DNA of 64,000 nt from Sphingopyxis sp. (GTDB lineage Bacteria; Pseudomonadota; Alphaproteobacteria; Sphingomonadales; Sphingomonadaceae). Every line of letters begins with the position of its first letter. Position 1 is the first letter of the stretch. Below are positions 8,505-16,755 of this stretch, piece by piece. Both the position numbers and the translations under genes were made by a program. The stretch spans positions 1 to 64,000 of the forward strand of contig NVXM01000003.1 in assembly GCA_002733865.1 (NCBI GenBank), given 5' to 3'. The notes under the pieces were generated by a model. It did not search any database. It was not told the origin of the DNA and was given only the letters and a program-made list of their open reading frames with translations.

Positions 8505-9754
8505 CAGGCGGCTCCCTGTTTCTGGCGGGCCGCGACGGCGGCGCCCTGTTCGGCCGGCGCAGGTTTGGCCAGCTTAGGTTCGCGCGGCATATCGAGACCG
8601 CGTTCGGCGATGATGTTCTTCTGGATCTGCGCGGTACCTCCACCGATGATAAGGCCCAGCTGGAACATGTAGTTCCACTGCCACGCGCCTCCTTCGCGCT
8701 CGCGATTGCTACCGTGATAAAGGATGCCGATCTCGCCCATGGCGTCGATCGCCAGAGCCGATATCTGATGCGCCAGTTCGCAGCTTTGCAGCTTGACAAT
8801 CAGCTTGGCCATGCCGCCGGGTTCGCCCTTCAGATTGTCCGAAAGGATACGCATTCCGTTGTATTTCATCGCTGCAACTTCGGCCTGAAGCGCCGCCAAC
8901 CGGTCGCGCAGCACGGCATTGTCGATCGCGCGGCCTTGGCCGACACGTTCTTTCTGCATTAGCTTGACCAGTGCCTGAAATCGGTTTTCCAGCGCATCGG
9001 GATCGCCCAGCATGCCGCGTTCGTGACCCAGTGTCGCATTGGCGACGAACCAGCCTTGACCACGCTGGCCGACGATCTGGTCCATCGGCACCCGCACGTC
9101 GGTGAAGAACGTCTCGTTAAATTCGGCGTGACCGGTCATGGTCTTGAGCGGACGCACCTCAATCCCCGGCGTATCCATCGAGAATATCAGATAGGAAATG
9201 CCGCCGTGCTTGGGCGCGTCAGGTTCGGTCCTGACCAGGCAGAAGATCATGTCCGCCTGCTTGGCCGTGCTGGTCCAGATCTTCTGGCCGTTGATCACGA
9301 ATTCGCCGTTTTCGATCCGCGCGCTGGTTTTCAGGCTGGCAAGGTCCGATCCCGCGCCGGGCTCGGAATAGCCCTGGCACCATACGACCTCGCCTTTCAG
9401 CGTCGGCTCGACCCACTGGCGTTTCTGTGCCTCAGTTCCCAGTTCCAGCAGTGTAGGGACCAGCATCGATATGCCTTGGTTGGCAAGTCCGCCGGGAATG
9501 CCGGCGCGCGCGAATTCCTCGGCGATGATTCGCGATTTGAGAATGTCGGGCTCGGCCCCGTAACCCCCGTATTCCGTGGGGATCGTGCGCGCGGTATAGC
9601 CATGTTCGATCAGCAGCTTTTGCCACTCGACCGCCTCGGGACAGGGGCGGGCGGCCCGGCCCTGCTCGGCTGGCGCACGATTCCCGTACGTCTTTAAGAA
9701 TTGTCGCACTTCCTCGCAGAAAGCGTCATATTCGGGTCCATATTCGAGATCCAT
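8504..9754 (-). CDS. Acyl-CoA dehydrogenase, larger subunit of a probable pair
   Basis: Acyl-CoA dehydrogenase of 416 aa that introduces a 2,3-double bond into an acyl-CoA using FAD. Recognisable parts are the N-terminal region (FCEEVRQFLKTYG), the flavin-binding segment WCQGYSEPGAGSDLASL (residues about 130-146), INGQKIWTSTA, and the C-terminal helices with YHGSNREREGGAWQWNYM. The C-terminus has a 25-residue Ala/Pro/Lys-rich tail not expected in the fold. AAGGATAA lies 10 bases before the ATG. Its stop overlaps the start of the smaller acyl-CoA dehydrogenase. The SEPGAGSD motif is of the steroid/terpenoid FadE type. Confidence 0.9.
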   Translation of the reverse strand: MDLEYGPEYDAFCEEVRQFLKTYGNRAPAEQGRAARPCPEAVEWQKLLIEHGYTARTIPTEYGGYGAEPDILKSRIIAEEFARAGIPGGLANQGISMLVPTLLELGTEAQKRQWVEPTLKGEVVWCQGYSEPGAGSDLASLKTSARIENGEFVINGQKIWTSTAKQADMIFCLVRTEPDAPKHGGISYLIFSMDTPGIEVRPLKTMTGHAEFNETFFTDVRVPMDQIVGQRGQGWFVANATLGHERGMLGDPDALENRFQALVKLMQKERVGQGRAIDNAVLRDRLAALQAEVAAMKYNGMRILSDNLKGEPGGMAKLIVKLQSCELAHQISALAIDAMGEIGILYHGSNREREGGAWQWNYMFQLGLIIGGGTAQIQKNIIAERGLDMPREPKLAKPAPAEQGAAVAARQKQGAA

Positions 9755-9761
9755 TTCGTGC

Positions 9762-10238
9762 TTATCCTTCGTGGGGTAGGTTCGTATCGGGGCGGAAAAC
9801 CGGCAGGCGGAAATCCGCGCCGATCAGTTCGAAATCGAGCGTTACCGGAAGGTCCAGCTCTAGCTTGTCGCGGTCGCAATCGATCAGACGCGTGGCCATG
9901 CGGACGCCTTCTTCCAGTTCCACCACCGCCGAGACGAACGGAATGTCAGCGGCAAAGGCAGGGTGCAGAGCCTGATGTGTGACCGTCCAGGAAAACAGCG
10001 TACCTTTTCCGCTGCTTTGCTCCCAAGAAAAGTCGGGCGAGCCGCATTTTGCGCACATGTAGCGCGGCAGGTGGCGGAAGGTGCCACATTCGCCGCAGCG
10101 CTGGAAATAGAGATTGCCGTCCTGGCAACGGTTCCAGAATTCCTGTTCCACCGGATCCTGCGGGCGCGGTTGCGGCTTTGGCGGCGCCTTCTGCGCCGAG
10201 GCACGCATTTTGGGCGGAAGATTCTTCTCGTCGCTCAT
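9762..10238 (-). CDS. DUF35 (zinc ribbon/OB-fold) partner protein
   Basis: DUF35 protein of 158 aa. An N-terminal basic segment is followed by a rubredoxin-like zinc ribbon with four Cys (C..C and C..C in [20 protein letters not shown], residues about 58-77) and an OB-fold. DUF35 proteins pair with thiolase-fold enzymes; in steroid degraders the DUF35 domain of ChsH2-type proteins is required by the aldolase Ltp2. The gene is directly downstream of and overlaps the thiolase-like gene by 4 bases, the expected arrangement. The start at 10238 is set by GAGGAGG seven bases upstream; a longer frame has no such site. Confidence 0.88.
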   Translation of the reverse strand: MSDEKNLPPKMRASAQKAPPKPQPRPQDPVEQEFWNRCQDGNLYFQRCGECGTFRHLPRYMCAKCGSPDFSWEQSSGKGTLFSWTVTHQALHPAFAADIPFVSAVVELEEGVRMATRLIDCDRDKLELDLPVTLDFELIGADFRLPVFRPDTNLPHEG

Positions 10239-11425
10239 GCAAACCTCCTCAGGATAGCGATACTGCCATCGCCCAAGTCGCCCCAGCCGGTGACCAGCCC
10301 GGTCTGCGCGCCTTCGACCTGGCGTTCGCCGCAATCGTGGCGCAGTTGACGCACCGCCTCGACCACGTGGTTGAGGCCCCAGACATGCGCTTCGCTCAGC
10401 AGGCCGCCATGGGTGTTGACCGGATAGCGCCCGCCCAGCTCGATCTGCCCGTCGGCGACAAATTCACCCTGTCCGCCCGGTTCGCAATAACCCAGCGCTT
10501 CGAGCTGTAGCAGGACGACATAAGTAAAGCAGTCGTAGATCTGCAGGAAATCCATGTCCTCGCGGCGAACGCCCGCCATGTCGAAGGCGCGCGGGGCGGC
10601 ATAGCTGAGGCCGATTTTGAACGGATCGGGCCGGGAAGGAATGTCGTCGGCCGGATAGGGATGTCCCTCGGCTGCGCCCGCAATGCTGACGGGGACATGC
10701 GGCATGTCTTTTGCCCGGTCCATCCGCGAGACGACGACCGCGCAGGCTCCGTCGGTTTCCAGGCAGCAATCGTAAAGGCGGAAAGGTTCGGAAATCAACC
10801 GCGCCGAGTGATAGGTTTCCGCGTCCAGCTCGCGCCCATAGGTAAAGGCCTGCGGATTCATCTGCGCATGGCGGCGGCAGGCCAGCGCGACGGCCGCCAT
10901 TGCGTCAGGCCCGACGCCGTAAAGCTTTGAATGGCGGGTCGCGAGCCAGGCATACATTTGCACCGGCAAAAACACGCCATAGGGACTGTAATAGCCTTTG
11001 ACCGTGTTGGTCAGCGTGTTCATGTTCATCGGCCGCGTCGGCGGCGCACCTGGCTTGGGCCTGAGCGCCGAATATCCGTTCCAGCCCAGCGTTATGAGCA
11101 CATGGTCGCACAGGCCGCTGGCGATCGCCATTGCCGCGTTTTGCAGCGCCGTAGTCGGGCTGGCCCCGCCCATATGCACTGTGGCGGCATAGCGCAGCAC
11201 ATCGATACCCAGATTGGCGGCCATTTCCTCTGACGTCGTATAGATCGGCGGCGGCACCATGCCATCGATATCGGAAGGTTTCAGCCCGGCATCCGCGATG
11301 GCGCGGCGCGATGCTTCCAGCATCATGTCCACTGCGGTGCGTTCGGTGCCTTTGACGAAAGCGGTTTCGCCAACGCCAGTGATAGCGGACCTGTCGCTGA
11401 AGCTTAGGGCGGCGGGACCGTTCAT
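10235..11425 (-). CDS. Thiolase-fold protein lacking the nucleophilic Cys (Ltp2-like aldolase candidate)
   Basis: Thiolase-superfamily protein of 396 aa. The segment that carries the acylated Cys in true thiolases reads [17 protein letters not shown] (near residue 85), with no Cys. The C-terminal CGGGGQG-type motif is replaced by GWGDLGDGS. Loss of both is characteristic of the lipid-transfer-protein/Ltp branch, which catalyses retro-aldol cleavage of 3-hydroxyacyl-CoAs rather than thiolysis. [11 protein letters not shown] and IYDCFTYV match the conserved regions of that branch. A DUF35 partner is encoded directly downstream. The substrate is unknown; a non-decarboxylating aldolase role fits the lack of a separate thiolase in the operon. 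Confidence 0.85.
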   Translation of the reverse strand: MNGPAALSFSDRSAITGVGETAFVKGTERTAVDMMLEASRRAIADAGLKPSDIDGMVPPPIYTTSEEMAANLGIDVLRYAATVHMGGASPTTALQNAAMAIASGLCDHVLITLGWNGYSALRPKPGAPPTRPMNMNTLTNTVKGYYSPYGVFLPVQMYAWLATRHSKLYGVGPDAMAAVALACRRHAQMNPQAFTYGRELDAETYHSARLISEPFRLYDCCLETDGACAVVVSRMDRAKDMPHVPVSIAGAAEGHPYPADDIPSRPDPFKIGLSYAAPRAFDMAGVRREDMDFLQIYDCFTYVVLLQLEALGYCEPGGQGEFVADGQIELGGRYPVNTHGGLLSEAHVWGLNHVVEAVRQLRHDCGERQVEGAQTGLVTGWGDLGDGSIAILRRFA

Positions 11426-12201
11426 GCCTGCAGCTCGCCTTGCCGGCGCGCCTGAAACTCACGCTCCAGTCGCTGTGAAAGATCACGCACGCCTACATAT
11501 ACTGCCGGGGGCTGGAGGTTCAGATCGCGGCGCACTTCCTCAAGCGGGTGATCGAGGTACCTTTCCCAATAGAAAGTGGTCAGGTCCGCTGCCTTGCGAC
11601 CCAGTCGCCACGCCTCAAACGCGGCGCGCGCGACGGGGAGCTGCCATTGCTCCGCCAGCAGTTTGGGAATACCGACCGCAACGATGAAGGTGATGCCGTG
11701 ATTGTAGAATTGTGCATTGCCAAAAGAGAGTACGCACAATTCGCCCAATGCATCGCGGCCATAACCGGTCACCACATGGAACAGATCGTGCGAATCGCGC
11801 AGACGTTGGCGATAGAGCGTGACCGCAGGATCGCTGAATTCTGCCATGCCGCTTGCCTCGCTCGCCTCGGCCAAGCCCTGAGCGGTCAGTCCCTCGCCAT
11901 AGACGAAATCGAGATAAGCGCGGCCAAGCGTCCCCGGCGCGCAGCGCGCCAGACGCTCCCGGTCGCTGAGCGTGCCGAGCAAATCGGCCCGTTCCGTCAG
12001 GATCGTCTGCCCTTGCGGCGAGGCGGCGAAGCGGCGGAAGTTGCGGTAGTAGGAATTGCCCGATAGCGCCTGGACGATGCGAAATACCTGCGAAGTGTCT
12101 TCCTTGTCCGCTATCAGCCGGCGCATTGCCGAAAAGGCTTCTCCAGGGCGAATGCCGCGGCGCAATTCGTGCCCTTGCGGCAAGTTTGGTACTTCGTTCA
12201 T
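11422..12201 (-). CDS. Coq4-like protein
   Basis: Protein of 259 aa related to COQ4, a quinone-biosynthesis protein in eukaryotes recently linked to ring decarboxylation/hydroxylation. The diagnostic metal-binding pattern HDxxH-(x)11-E is present as [19 protein letters not shown]. The start at 12201 (MNEVPNLPQ) is chosen because GGAGG precedes it by 7 bases; the longer frame from 12225 has no ribosome site. It lies between the nitronate monooxygenase-like gene and the Ltp-like gene, inside a catabolic operon rather than with ubi genes. Its role here is not known. It could act in quinone-linked electron transfer or use the same metal chemistry on a pathway intermediate. Confidence 0.82.
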   Translation of the reverse strand: MNEVPNLPQGHELRRGIRPGEAFSAMRRLIADKEDTSQVFRIVQALSGNSYYRNFRRFAASPQGQTILTERADLLGTLSDRERLARCAPGTLGRAYLDFVYGEGLTAQGLAEASEASGMAEFSDPAVTLYRQRLRDSHDLFHVVTGYGRDALGELCVLSFGNAQFYNHGITFIVAVGIPKLLAEQWQLPVARAAFEAWRLGRKAADLTTFYWERYLDHPLEEVRRDLNLQPPAVYVGVRDLSQRLEREFQARRQGELQA

Positions 12202-12221
12202 GACAATACCTCCGTCGCGGT

Positions 12222-13364
12222 TCACGAGTAGGACTTGGCGGATGAAAGCGCCTCTTCGGCCCCCGTGACGAGATCCTGCATGACCTCGGAGGCGGGACGG
12301 ATCGCGTCGATCAGTCCGATCCCCTGACCTGCGAAACCGGGAATAACGTCTTTTCGCTCCGCCTTGATGCCGGAGGCCATTACCGGCCCGGAAATCATCG
12401 ATTGGTACGGCATGGGGAGGGGCTCTTTGCCCGCCTCAACCCATGCATCGGCCCATCTGTTGCGAATCATGCGCGCAGGCTTGCCGGTAAGAGAGCGGCT
12501 GACCACCGTGTCGTCCTCGCCGCTTTCGGTGATCGCTTCTTTCTGGAAGTGTTCGATACCCGCTTCCTCGGTCGCGAGGAACGCCGTTCCGATCCATGCG
12601 CCCTCGGCGCCCAGCATCATCGCGGCAGCAACGCCGCGGCCATCCGAAATGCCGCCGGCACCGATGACGGGAACGCGATCGCCTACCGCATCGACCACTT
12701 GCGGGATGAGCGAGATGGTGCCGATCGGCGAATTGTGACCGCCACCATCGTGACCCTGCGCCACAATCATGTCGATGCCCGAACCGACCACTTGCTCGGC
12801 ATGTTTAACCTTGCCGATCACCGCCATGACCTTGGTGCCATTGGCATGCAGGCGGTCCATCCACGGTTCGGGATTGCCAAGACCCGCAGCATAGACGGAC
12901 ACTTTTTCCTCGATCACCACTTCCATCTGCGCTTCAAAGAACTCCTTCGAGAAGAGCTGAGGCCCGCCTTTCCCCATTTCGGGGGCGCCAGCCGCCCGCA
13001 TGGCCGCCTCAGTATCAACTTGAGGAAGGCCTTCGCGGTCCATGAAATCGCGGGTGAACTGCTGGTATTCGCCCAGCAGTTCCATCGGATTTTCGGGTGC
13101 GCCACCGCTCTGCGGTGCGGATCCGCGCGTGACCGAGGCGGGCAGCAGCGTATCGACGCCGAAGGGCTTGTCGGTCAGCTCGCGGGTCTGACGAATCCAG
13201 TCGCGCAGCTGTTCAGGCGAACACGCCGCCGCACCCAGCACGCCCAACCCGCCCGCATTCGATACTGCCGCGGCCAGTGCCGGAACGCTTGCACCGCCCA
13301 TGCCGGCCAGCAGGATCGGATATTCGATTCCCAGCATTTCACAAATTCGGCTTCTCAGTGCCAT
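12222..13364 (-). CDS. Nitronate monooxygenase-family flavoprotein
   Basis: FMN-dependent TIM-barrel protein of 380 aa in the nitronate monooxygenase/2-nitropropane dioxygenase family. The N-terminus (LGIEYPILLAGMGG) and the FMN-phosphate site (AQGHDGGGHN, then VIGAGGISDGRGVAAAMMLGAEG) are clear. Many members found in fatty-acid or steroid clusters are not true nitronate oxidases but NAD(P)H:flavin or enoyl reductases, which is the likelier reading here (inference from context). The start at 13364 has GAGGAAGAG upstream; a 37-residue extension lacks one. It is the second gene of the leftward operon, after the GntR regulator. Confidence 0.85.
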   Translation of the reverse strand: MALRSRICEMLGIEYPILLAGMGGASVPALAAAVSNAGGLGVLGAAACSPEQLRDWIRQTRELTDKPFGVDTLLPASVTRGSAPQSGGAPENPMELLGEYQQFTRDFMDREGLPQVDTEAAMRAAGAPEMGKGGPQLFSKEFFEAQMEVVIEEKVSVYAAGLGNPEPWMDRLHANGTKVMAVIGKVKHAEQVVGSGIDMIVAQGHDGGGHNSPIGTISLIPQVVDAVGDRVPVIGAGGISDGRGVAAAMMLGAEGAWIGTAFLATEEAGIEHFQKEAITESGEDDTVVSRSLTGKPARMIRNRWADAWVEAGKEPLPMPYQSMISGPVMASGIKAERKDVIPGFAGQGIGLIDAIRPASEVMQDLVTGAEEALSSAKSYS

Positions 13365-13419
13365 TTTCTCTTCCTCTCCGCATGGATGCCTTTTGGCACG
13401 CTTCAATTGGTTACAACTG

Positions 13420-14160
13420 CTAAATTTGCCCCCATTTGACCCGTTGGGACACCAGTTCCGGGCTGCGTTCCGCAAGATAGGATGCCGAGCCCGAGACGAG
13501 GCGGCTCATCGCCTGCCGCGCAGCTGCCTGGTCGCCAGTGCGCACCGATTCGAGAACGCTGCGCAAAAATCGTAGTTGGACCGCTCGCTCTTGTGCCGAA
13601 TACCCCAGCGAGTTCGAGAATTCGCGGGTCAGCAAATGCATCGTCGAGGTTAGCAAGCCAAAGAGCGGATTGCCGCTTGCCCAGCCAAGCAGGTCGTGAA
13701 AACGGCGGTTCAGTTCCTCGAAATTATTGTCGGCTTCATTGCGCTCCAGTTCTTTGAAGCAATCGGCAAGTGCACTCAGGTCGCCCGTGGTCGCGCGCAG
13801 CGCGGCATAGGCAGCGACATCGGGCGCAATCGCCTCGCGCAGTTCCAGCAATCCGCGCAGGTCCGCTTCCATGAAATGCAGGATCAGCGACAGGCTATTG
13901 GCGAAATCACCAGTCTGCGGGCGTGCCACCACCGGCCCGCCTCCGCGCCCCAGTTGCAGGTGGATCACGCCCTGGAGTTCCAGGAAGCGCAAGGCTTCGC
14001 GCAAGGTCGCACGGGCAACCTCGTAGCGCGCCAGCATCTCGTCCTCGTGCGGCAGCCGGTCCCCAGGAGAATGCGCCCCCGCCTCGATGTCGCGCACGAT
14101 GTTCTGGGCGAGCGATAAGGCGCGCTTGGTTTTCTTCACTGTTTCGACCTGCGGCTGCAT
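13420..14160 (-). CDS. GntR/FadR-type transcriptional regulator
   Basis: Regulator of 246 aa. The N-terminal winged helix has GDRLPHEDEMLARYEVARATLREALRFLELQGVI-type spacing, and the all-helical FCD ligand-binding domain starts near residue 95 (LLELREAIAPDVAAYAA). FCD regulators usually repress a neighbouring catabolic operon and respond to an acid or acyl-CoA. The start at 14160 follows AAGGGGC; an upstream ATG at 14190 has no ribosome site. It is the first gene of the leftward operon and diverges from CYP153, so it probably controls both transcripts from the 180-base shared region. Confidence 0.88.
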   Translation of the reverse strand: MQPQVETVKKTKRALSLAQNIVRDIEAGAHSPGDRLPHEDEMLARYEVARATLREALRFLELQGVIHLQLGRGGGPVVARPQTGDFANSLSLILHFMEADLRGLLELREAIAPDVAAYAALRATTGDLSALADCFKELERNEADNNFEELNRRFHDLLGWASGNPLFGLLTSTMHLLTREFSNSLGYSAQERAVQLRFLRSVLESVRTGDQAAARQAMSRLVSGSASYLAERSPELVSQRVKWGQI

Positions 14161-14342
14161 CGTTGCCCCTTGGCTAAAGTCGTATAACATTTAAAAGCGT
14201 TCAATGCCCGCTGTCAATGGCCTTGAAACGATAGGGTGGGGTAAAAAGTAGAAAATATTATAAGCTTTCTTGACAAGAATCGGCTAGACCATTATTTTTG
14301 TAAGATTAGGGCAGGATTGCTTGCGGGAGAGGAAGACAGGAT
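14161..14342. promoter_or_regulatory. Divergent promoter region between gntR operon and CYP153
   Basis: This AT-rich gap holds a sigma70-like promoter for the P450 gene: TTGACA at 14270-14275, a 17-base spacer and TATTTT at 14293-14298. GGGAGAGGAAG (about 14325-14335) serves as the P450 ribosome-binding site. The GntR operator should lie here, but no clear dyad could be assigned by eye. Confidence 0.5.
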
Positions 14343-15605
14343 ATGAATACCCAGATCATGGAAATGGATACTGCAGACAAGATCGCCGCGATTCCGATTG
14401 AAGAGATCGACGTTGCCCGGCCAAGCCTGTTCCAGAACGATACCATCGGATTGTTCTTTGATCGGCTGCGCAAGGAAGATCCGGTTCATTACTGCCGCGA
14501 CAGCTATGTCGGCCCTTATTGGTCGATCACCAAGTTCGACGACATCATGGCGGTCGATACCAACCACAAGGTGTTCTCGTCCGAGGCGAAGCTTGGCGGT
14601 ATCGCGATTCAGGACATGCATTCGGTTGAGGGTGCGCTTGACCTGGAAATGTTCATTGCCATGGATCCACCCAAGCACGATCAGCAGCGAAAGGCTGTGA
14701 CGCCCTCGGTCGCGCCGTCCAACTTGCAGCAGCTGGAACCGATCATTCGCCAACGTGCCGCCAAGATTCTCGACGACCTGCCGGTCGGTGAGGAGATTGA
14801 CTGGGTCGACAAGGTTTCGATCGAATTGACCACTATGACGCTCGCGACGCTGTTCGACTTTCCCTGGGAAGAACGGCGCAAGCTCACCCGCTGGTCGGAC
14901 ATCACAACGGCTGCGCCGGAAACTGGCATCGTCGAATCCTACGAGGCGAGGCGCGAAGAGCTCATCGAGTGCGCAATGTATTTCAAGGGGCTGTGGGAAC
15001 AGCGCATCAATGAGGAGCCAAAGAACGACCTGATCTCCATTATGGCGCACTCCCCGGCGACAAGGGACATGCCCTTCCTGGAATTTCTGGGTAACCTTCT
15101 GCTGCTCATCGTGGGCGGCAACGACACGACCCGCAATTCGATCAGCGGAGGCGTGCTGGCTCTTAATGAGAACCCCGATCAATATCGCAGGCTGTCGGAC
15201 GACCCTTCGCTCATTGGCAGCATGGTGCCGGAAATCATCCGGTGGCAGACGCCGCTGACCCATATGCGCCGCACTGCGCTCCAGGATTGGGAGATCGGCG
15301 GCAAACAGATTAAAAAGGGCGACAAGGTCGTGATGTGGTATCTCTCCGGCAACCGCGACGGCAGCGTCATCGACCGAGCGGACGAATTCATTATCGACCG
15401 CAAAAATCCGCGCCATCACCTCTCTTTTGGCTATGGAATTCATCGCTGCATGGGCAGCCGCCTCGCCGAACTGCAACTGCGTATCATCTGGGAAGAGATT
15501 CACAAGCGTTTCTCAAGGGTCGAAGTGACCGGCGAGCCTGAGCGCCTGTTTTCAAATCTGGTGCGGGGAATCACCAATCTGCCGGTGCGTTTGCATGCCC
15601 GCTGA
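14343..15605 (+). CDS. Cytochrome P450, CYP153 type
   Basis: Soluble class I P450 of 420 aa. The I-helix oxygen-activation motif GGNDTT is near residue 258, ExxR (EIIR) near 297, and the heme-thiolate loop FGYGIHRCMG has its Cys near 369. Segments typical of CYP153 alkane terminal hydroxylases are present: AMDPPKHDQQRK, SIELTTMTLATLFDFPWEER, RKLTRWSD and RLAELQLRIIWEEI. CYP153 enzymes hydroxylate the terminal carbon of alkanes and some cyclic hydrocarbons. A ferredoxin gene follows 30 bases downstream; no ferredoxin reductase is in the window. It is divergent from the gntR operon and is probably the entry enzyme of the pathway. Confidence 0.87.
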   Translation: MNTQIMEMDTADKIAAIPIEEIDVARPSLFQNDTIGLFFDRLRKEDPVHYCRDSYVGPYWSITKFDDIMAVDTNHKVFSSEAKLGGIAIQDMHSVEGALDLEMFIAMDPPKHDQQRKAVTPSVAPSNLQQLEPIIRQRAAKILDDLPVGEEIDWVDKVSIELTTMTLATLFDFPWEERRKLTRWSDITTAAPETGIVESYEARREELIECAMYFKGLWEQRINEEPKNDLISIMAHSPATRDMPFLEFLGNLLLLIVGGNDTTRNSISGGVLALNENPDQYRRLSDDPSLIGSMVPEIIRWQTPLTHMRRTALQDWEIGGKQIKKGDKVVMWYLSGNRDGSVIDRADEFIIDRKNPRHHLSFGYGIHRCMGSRLAELQLRIIWEEIHKRFSRVEVTGEPERLFSNLVRGITNLPVRLHAR

Positions 15606-15635
15606 TTGTCCGAACCAAATATTGCGGAGATAGAA

Positions 15636-15962
15636 ATGGTAAAGGTAACGTTCGTCGCGAGCGACGGAGAGCGCCGGGAAGTCGAGATCGACAAAGGCGA
15701 AACCGCGCGCGAAGCGGCATTGTTCAACGACGTGCCGGGTATCGACGGCGATTGCGGAGGCGTTTGCGCCTGCGCGACCTGTCACGTTCATGTCGACCCC
15801 GAATGGATCGACAAGGTCGGTCGGCTGCAGGAAGACGGGATGGAAGCCGAACTGCTGCAGTTCGCCGAAGGCACTACAGAATACAGCCGCCTCGCGTGCC
15901 AGATTCCGATGAAGCCGATGCTGGACGGCCTAGTGCTTCACGTGCCCGAACAGCAATATTGA
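15636..15962 (+). CDS. 2Fe-2S ferredoxin (adrenodoxin type), partner of the P450
   Basis: Ferredoxin of 108 aa that delivers electrons to the upstream P450. Cluster ligands are Cys 40, 46, 49 and 88 in the adrenodoxin pattern C-x5-C-x2-C...C (GDCGGVCACATC, then SRLACQIP). An extra Cys at 44 is not a usual ligand. The start is ATG at 15636, with GCGGAGA at the right distance; a TTG ten codons earlier is less likely. It lies 30 bases after CYP153 and is surely co-transcribed. Confidence 0.92.
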   Translation: MVKVTFVASDGERREVEIDKGETAREAALFNDVPGIDGDCGGVCACATCHVHVDPEWIDKVGRLQEDGMEAELLQFAEGTTEYSRLACQIPMKPMLDGLVLHVPEQQY

Positions 15963-16032
15963 TCCATCGAGATAGATCTCGCAATCCTCGCCCAATCGAT
16001 GGAGAAGCAACCCTGATCCTCAGATGGAGACC

Positions 16033-16368
16033 ATGATGGCGACCCAGCTGAAAGAGAACACCCACGCGGACGACGACGCGTTTCGCACAGAAGTACACGA
16101 ATTCCTTAGCGAAAAATTCCCGCAAGAACTCAAGAGCAAGGTCAACCTTGCTAGCAGGCCTGAAAATTCCGACAAACGAAACGCCTCTTCATACAAAATG
16201 GCGTGAGTCATATTGGTGCTCGGGGCTGGGCACGCCCACTGGACCCAAGGCATATGGAGGCAGTGGCAGGCTGCTGCCGAGATGCTCGATTTGGCGCAGG
16301 CATTGTTCGACAGCACGCTTGACTACCTGAAGCAGCACGTGCGGTTCAACCAGATGCTCGCTTCTTAG
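16033..16368 (+). pseudogene. Remnant of an acyl-CoA dehydrogenase gene
   Basis: The first 58 codons (MATQLKENTHADDDAFRTEV, then HEFLSEKFPQEL) are the N-terminus of an acyl-CoA dehydrogenase and end at a TGA (16204-16206). The family's next block follows in another frame (GLGTPTGPKAYGGSG, resembling GWGTPTWPKEYGG). The C-terminal block then appears directly (LFDSTLDYLKQHVRFNQMLAS, read in pieces), with the catalytic middle missing. The gene therefore has a frameshift and a large internal deletion. It follows the ferredoxin by about 70 bases and was probably once part of the P450 operon. Confidence 0.72.
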
Positions 16369-16755
16369 CGCTTCAATACCGCGCTGAGCTTTCGCCTGCC
16401 GCTAGCTGCGCGAGGAAGGCTAGCTAAGCGGCATGTGGGCACGCAACTCTCGCGCCCACGATCCGAGCGGTCGTCTCATCCGCCCGATCATTTTTCGCAG
16501 GTGCTGAGACTGTCCGTCGAACAGCACAGTGGAGGTTTAAATGCATTCGGGCCTACTTCTTTCGTAAGCGAGTTCGGCACCGACTTGCTGCCAACCTCTG
16601 CCTTCCTCTCAGCAGGTTGATTCTTCCCCCGTCAATTCTGTCCGCCCCCGAGTCCAATCAGAACAGCCCGGGCTGGACGGCCTGCGAATAGGCGGAACTG
16701 TTTGCCCTTCATTCGAACACCCATTCGTTCAGGAGCTATCGGGAATGCAATCTCG
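16369..16755. other. 387 bases without a recognised gene
   Basis: No reading frame here resembles a known protein. There is one weak inverted repeat (GTGGGC 16435-16440 with GCCCAC 16454-16459). It lies between two pseudogenes and is probably decayed DNA. Confidence 0.4.

Noticed and set aside
14161..14342. FadR-like operator in the gntR-CYP153 gap
   Set aside because: Short TGGT/ACCA words occur but do not form a convincing spaced dyad, so no operator was called.
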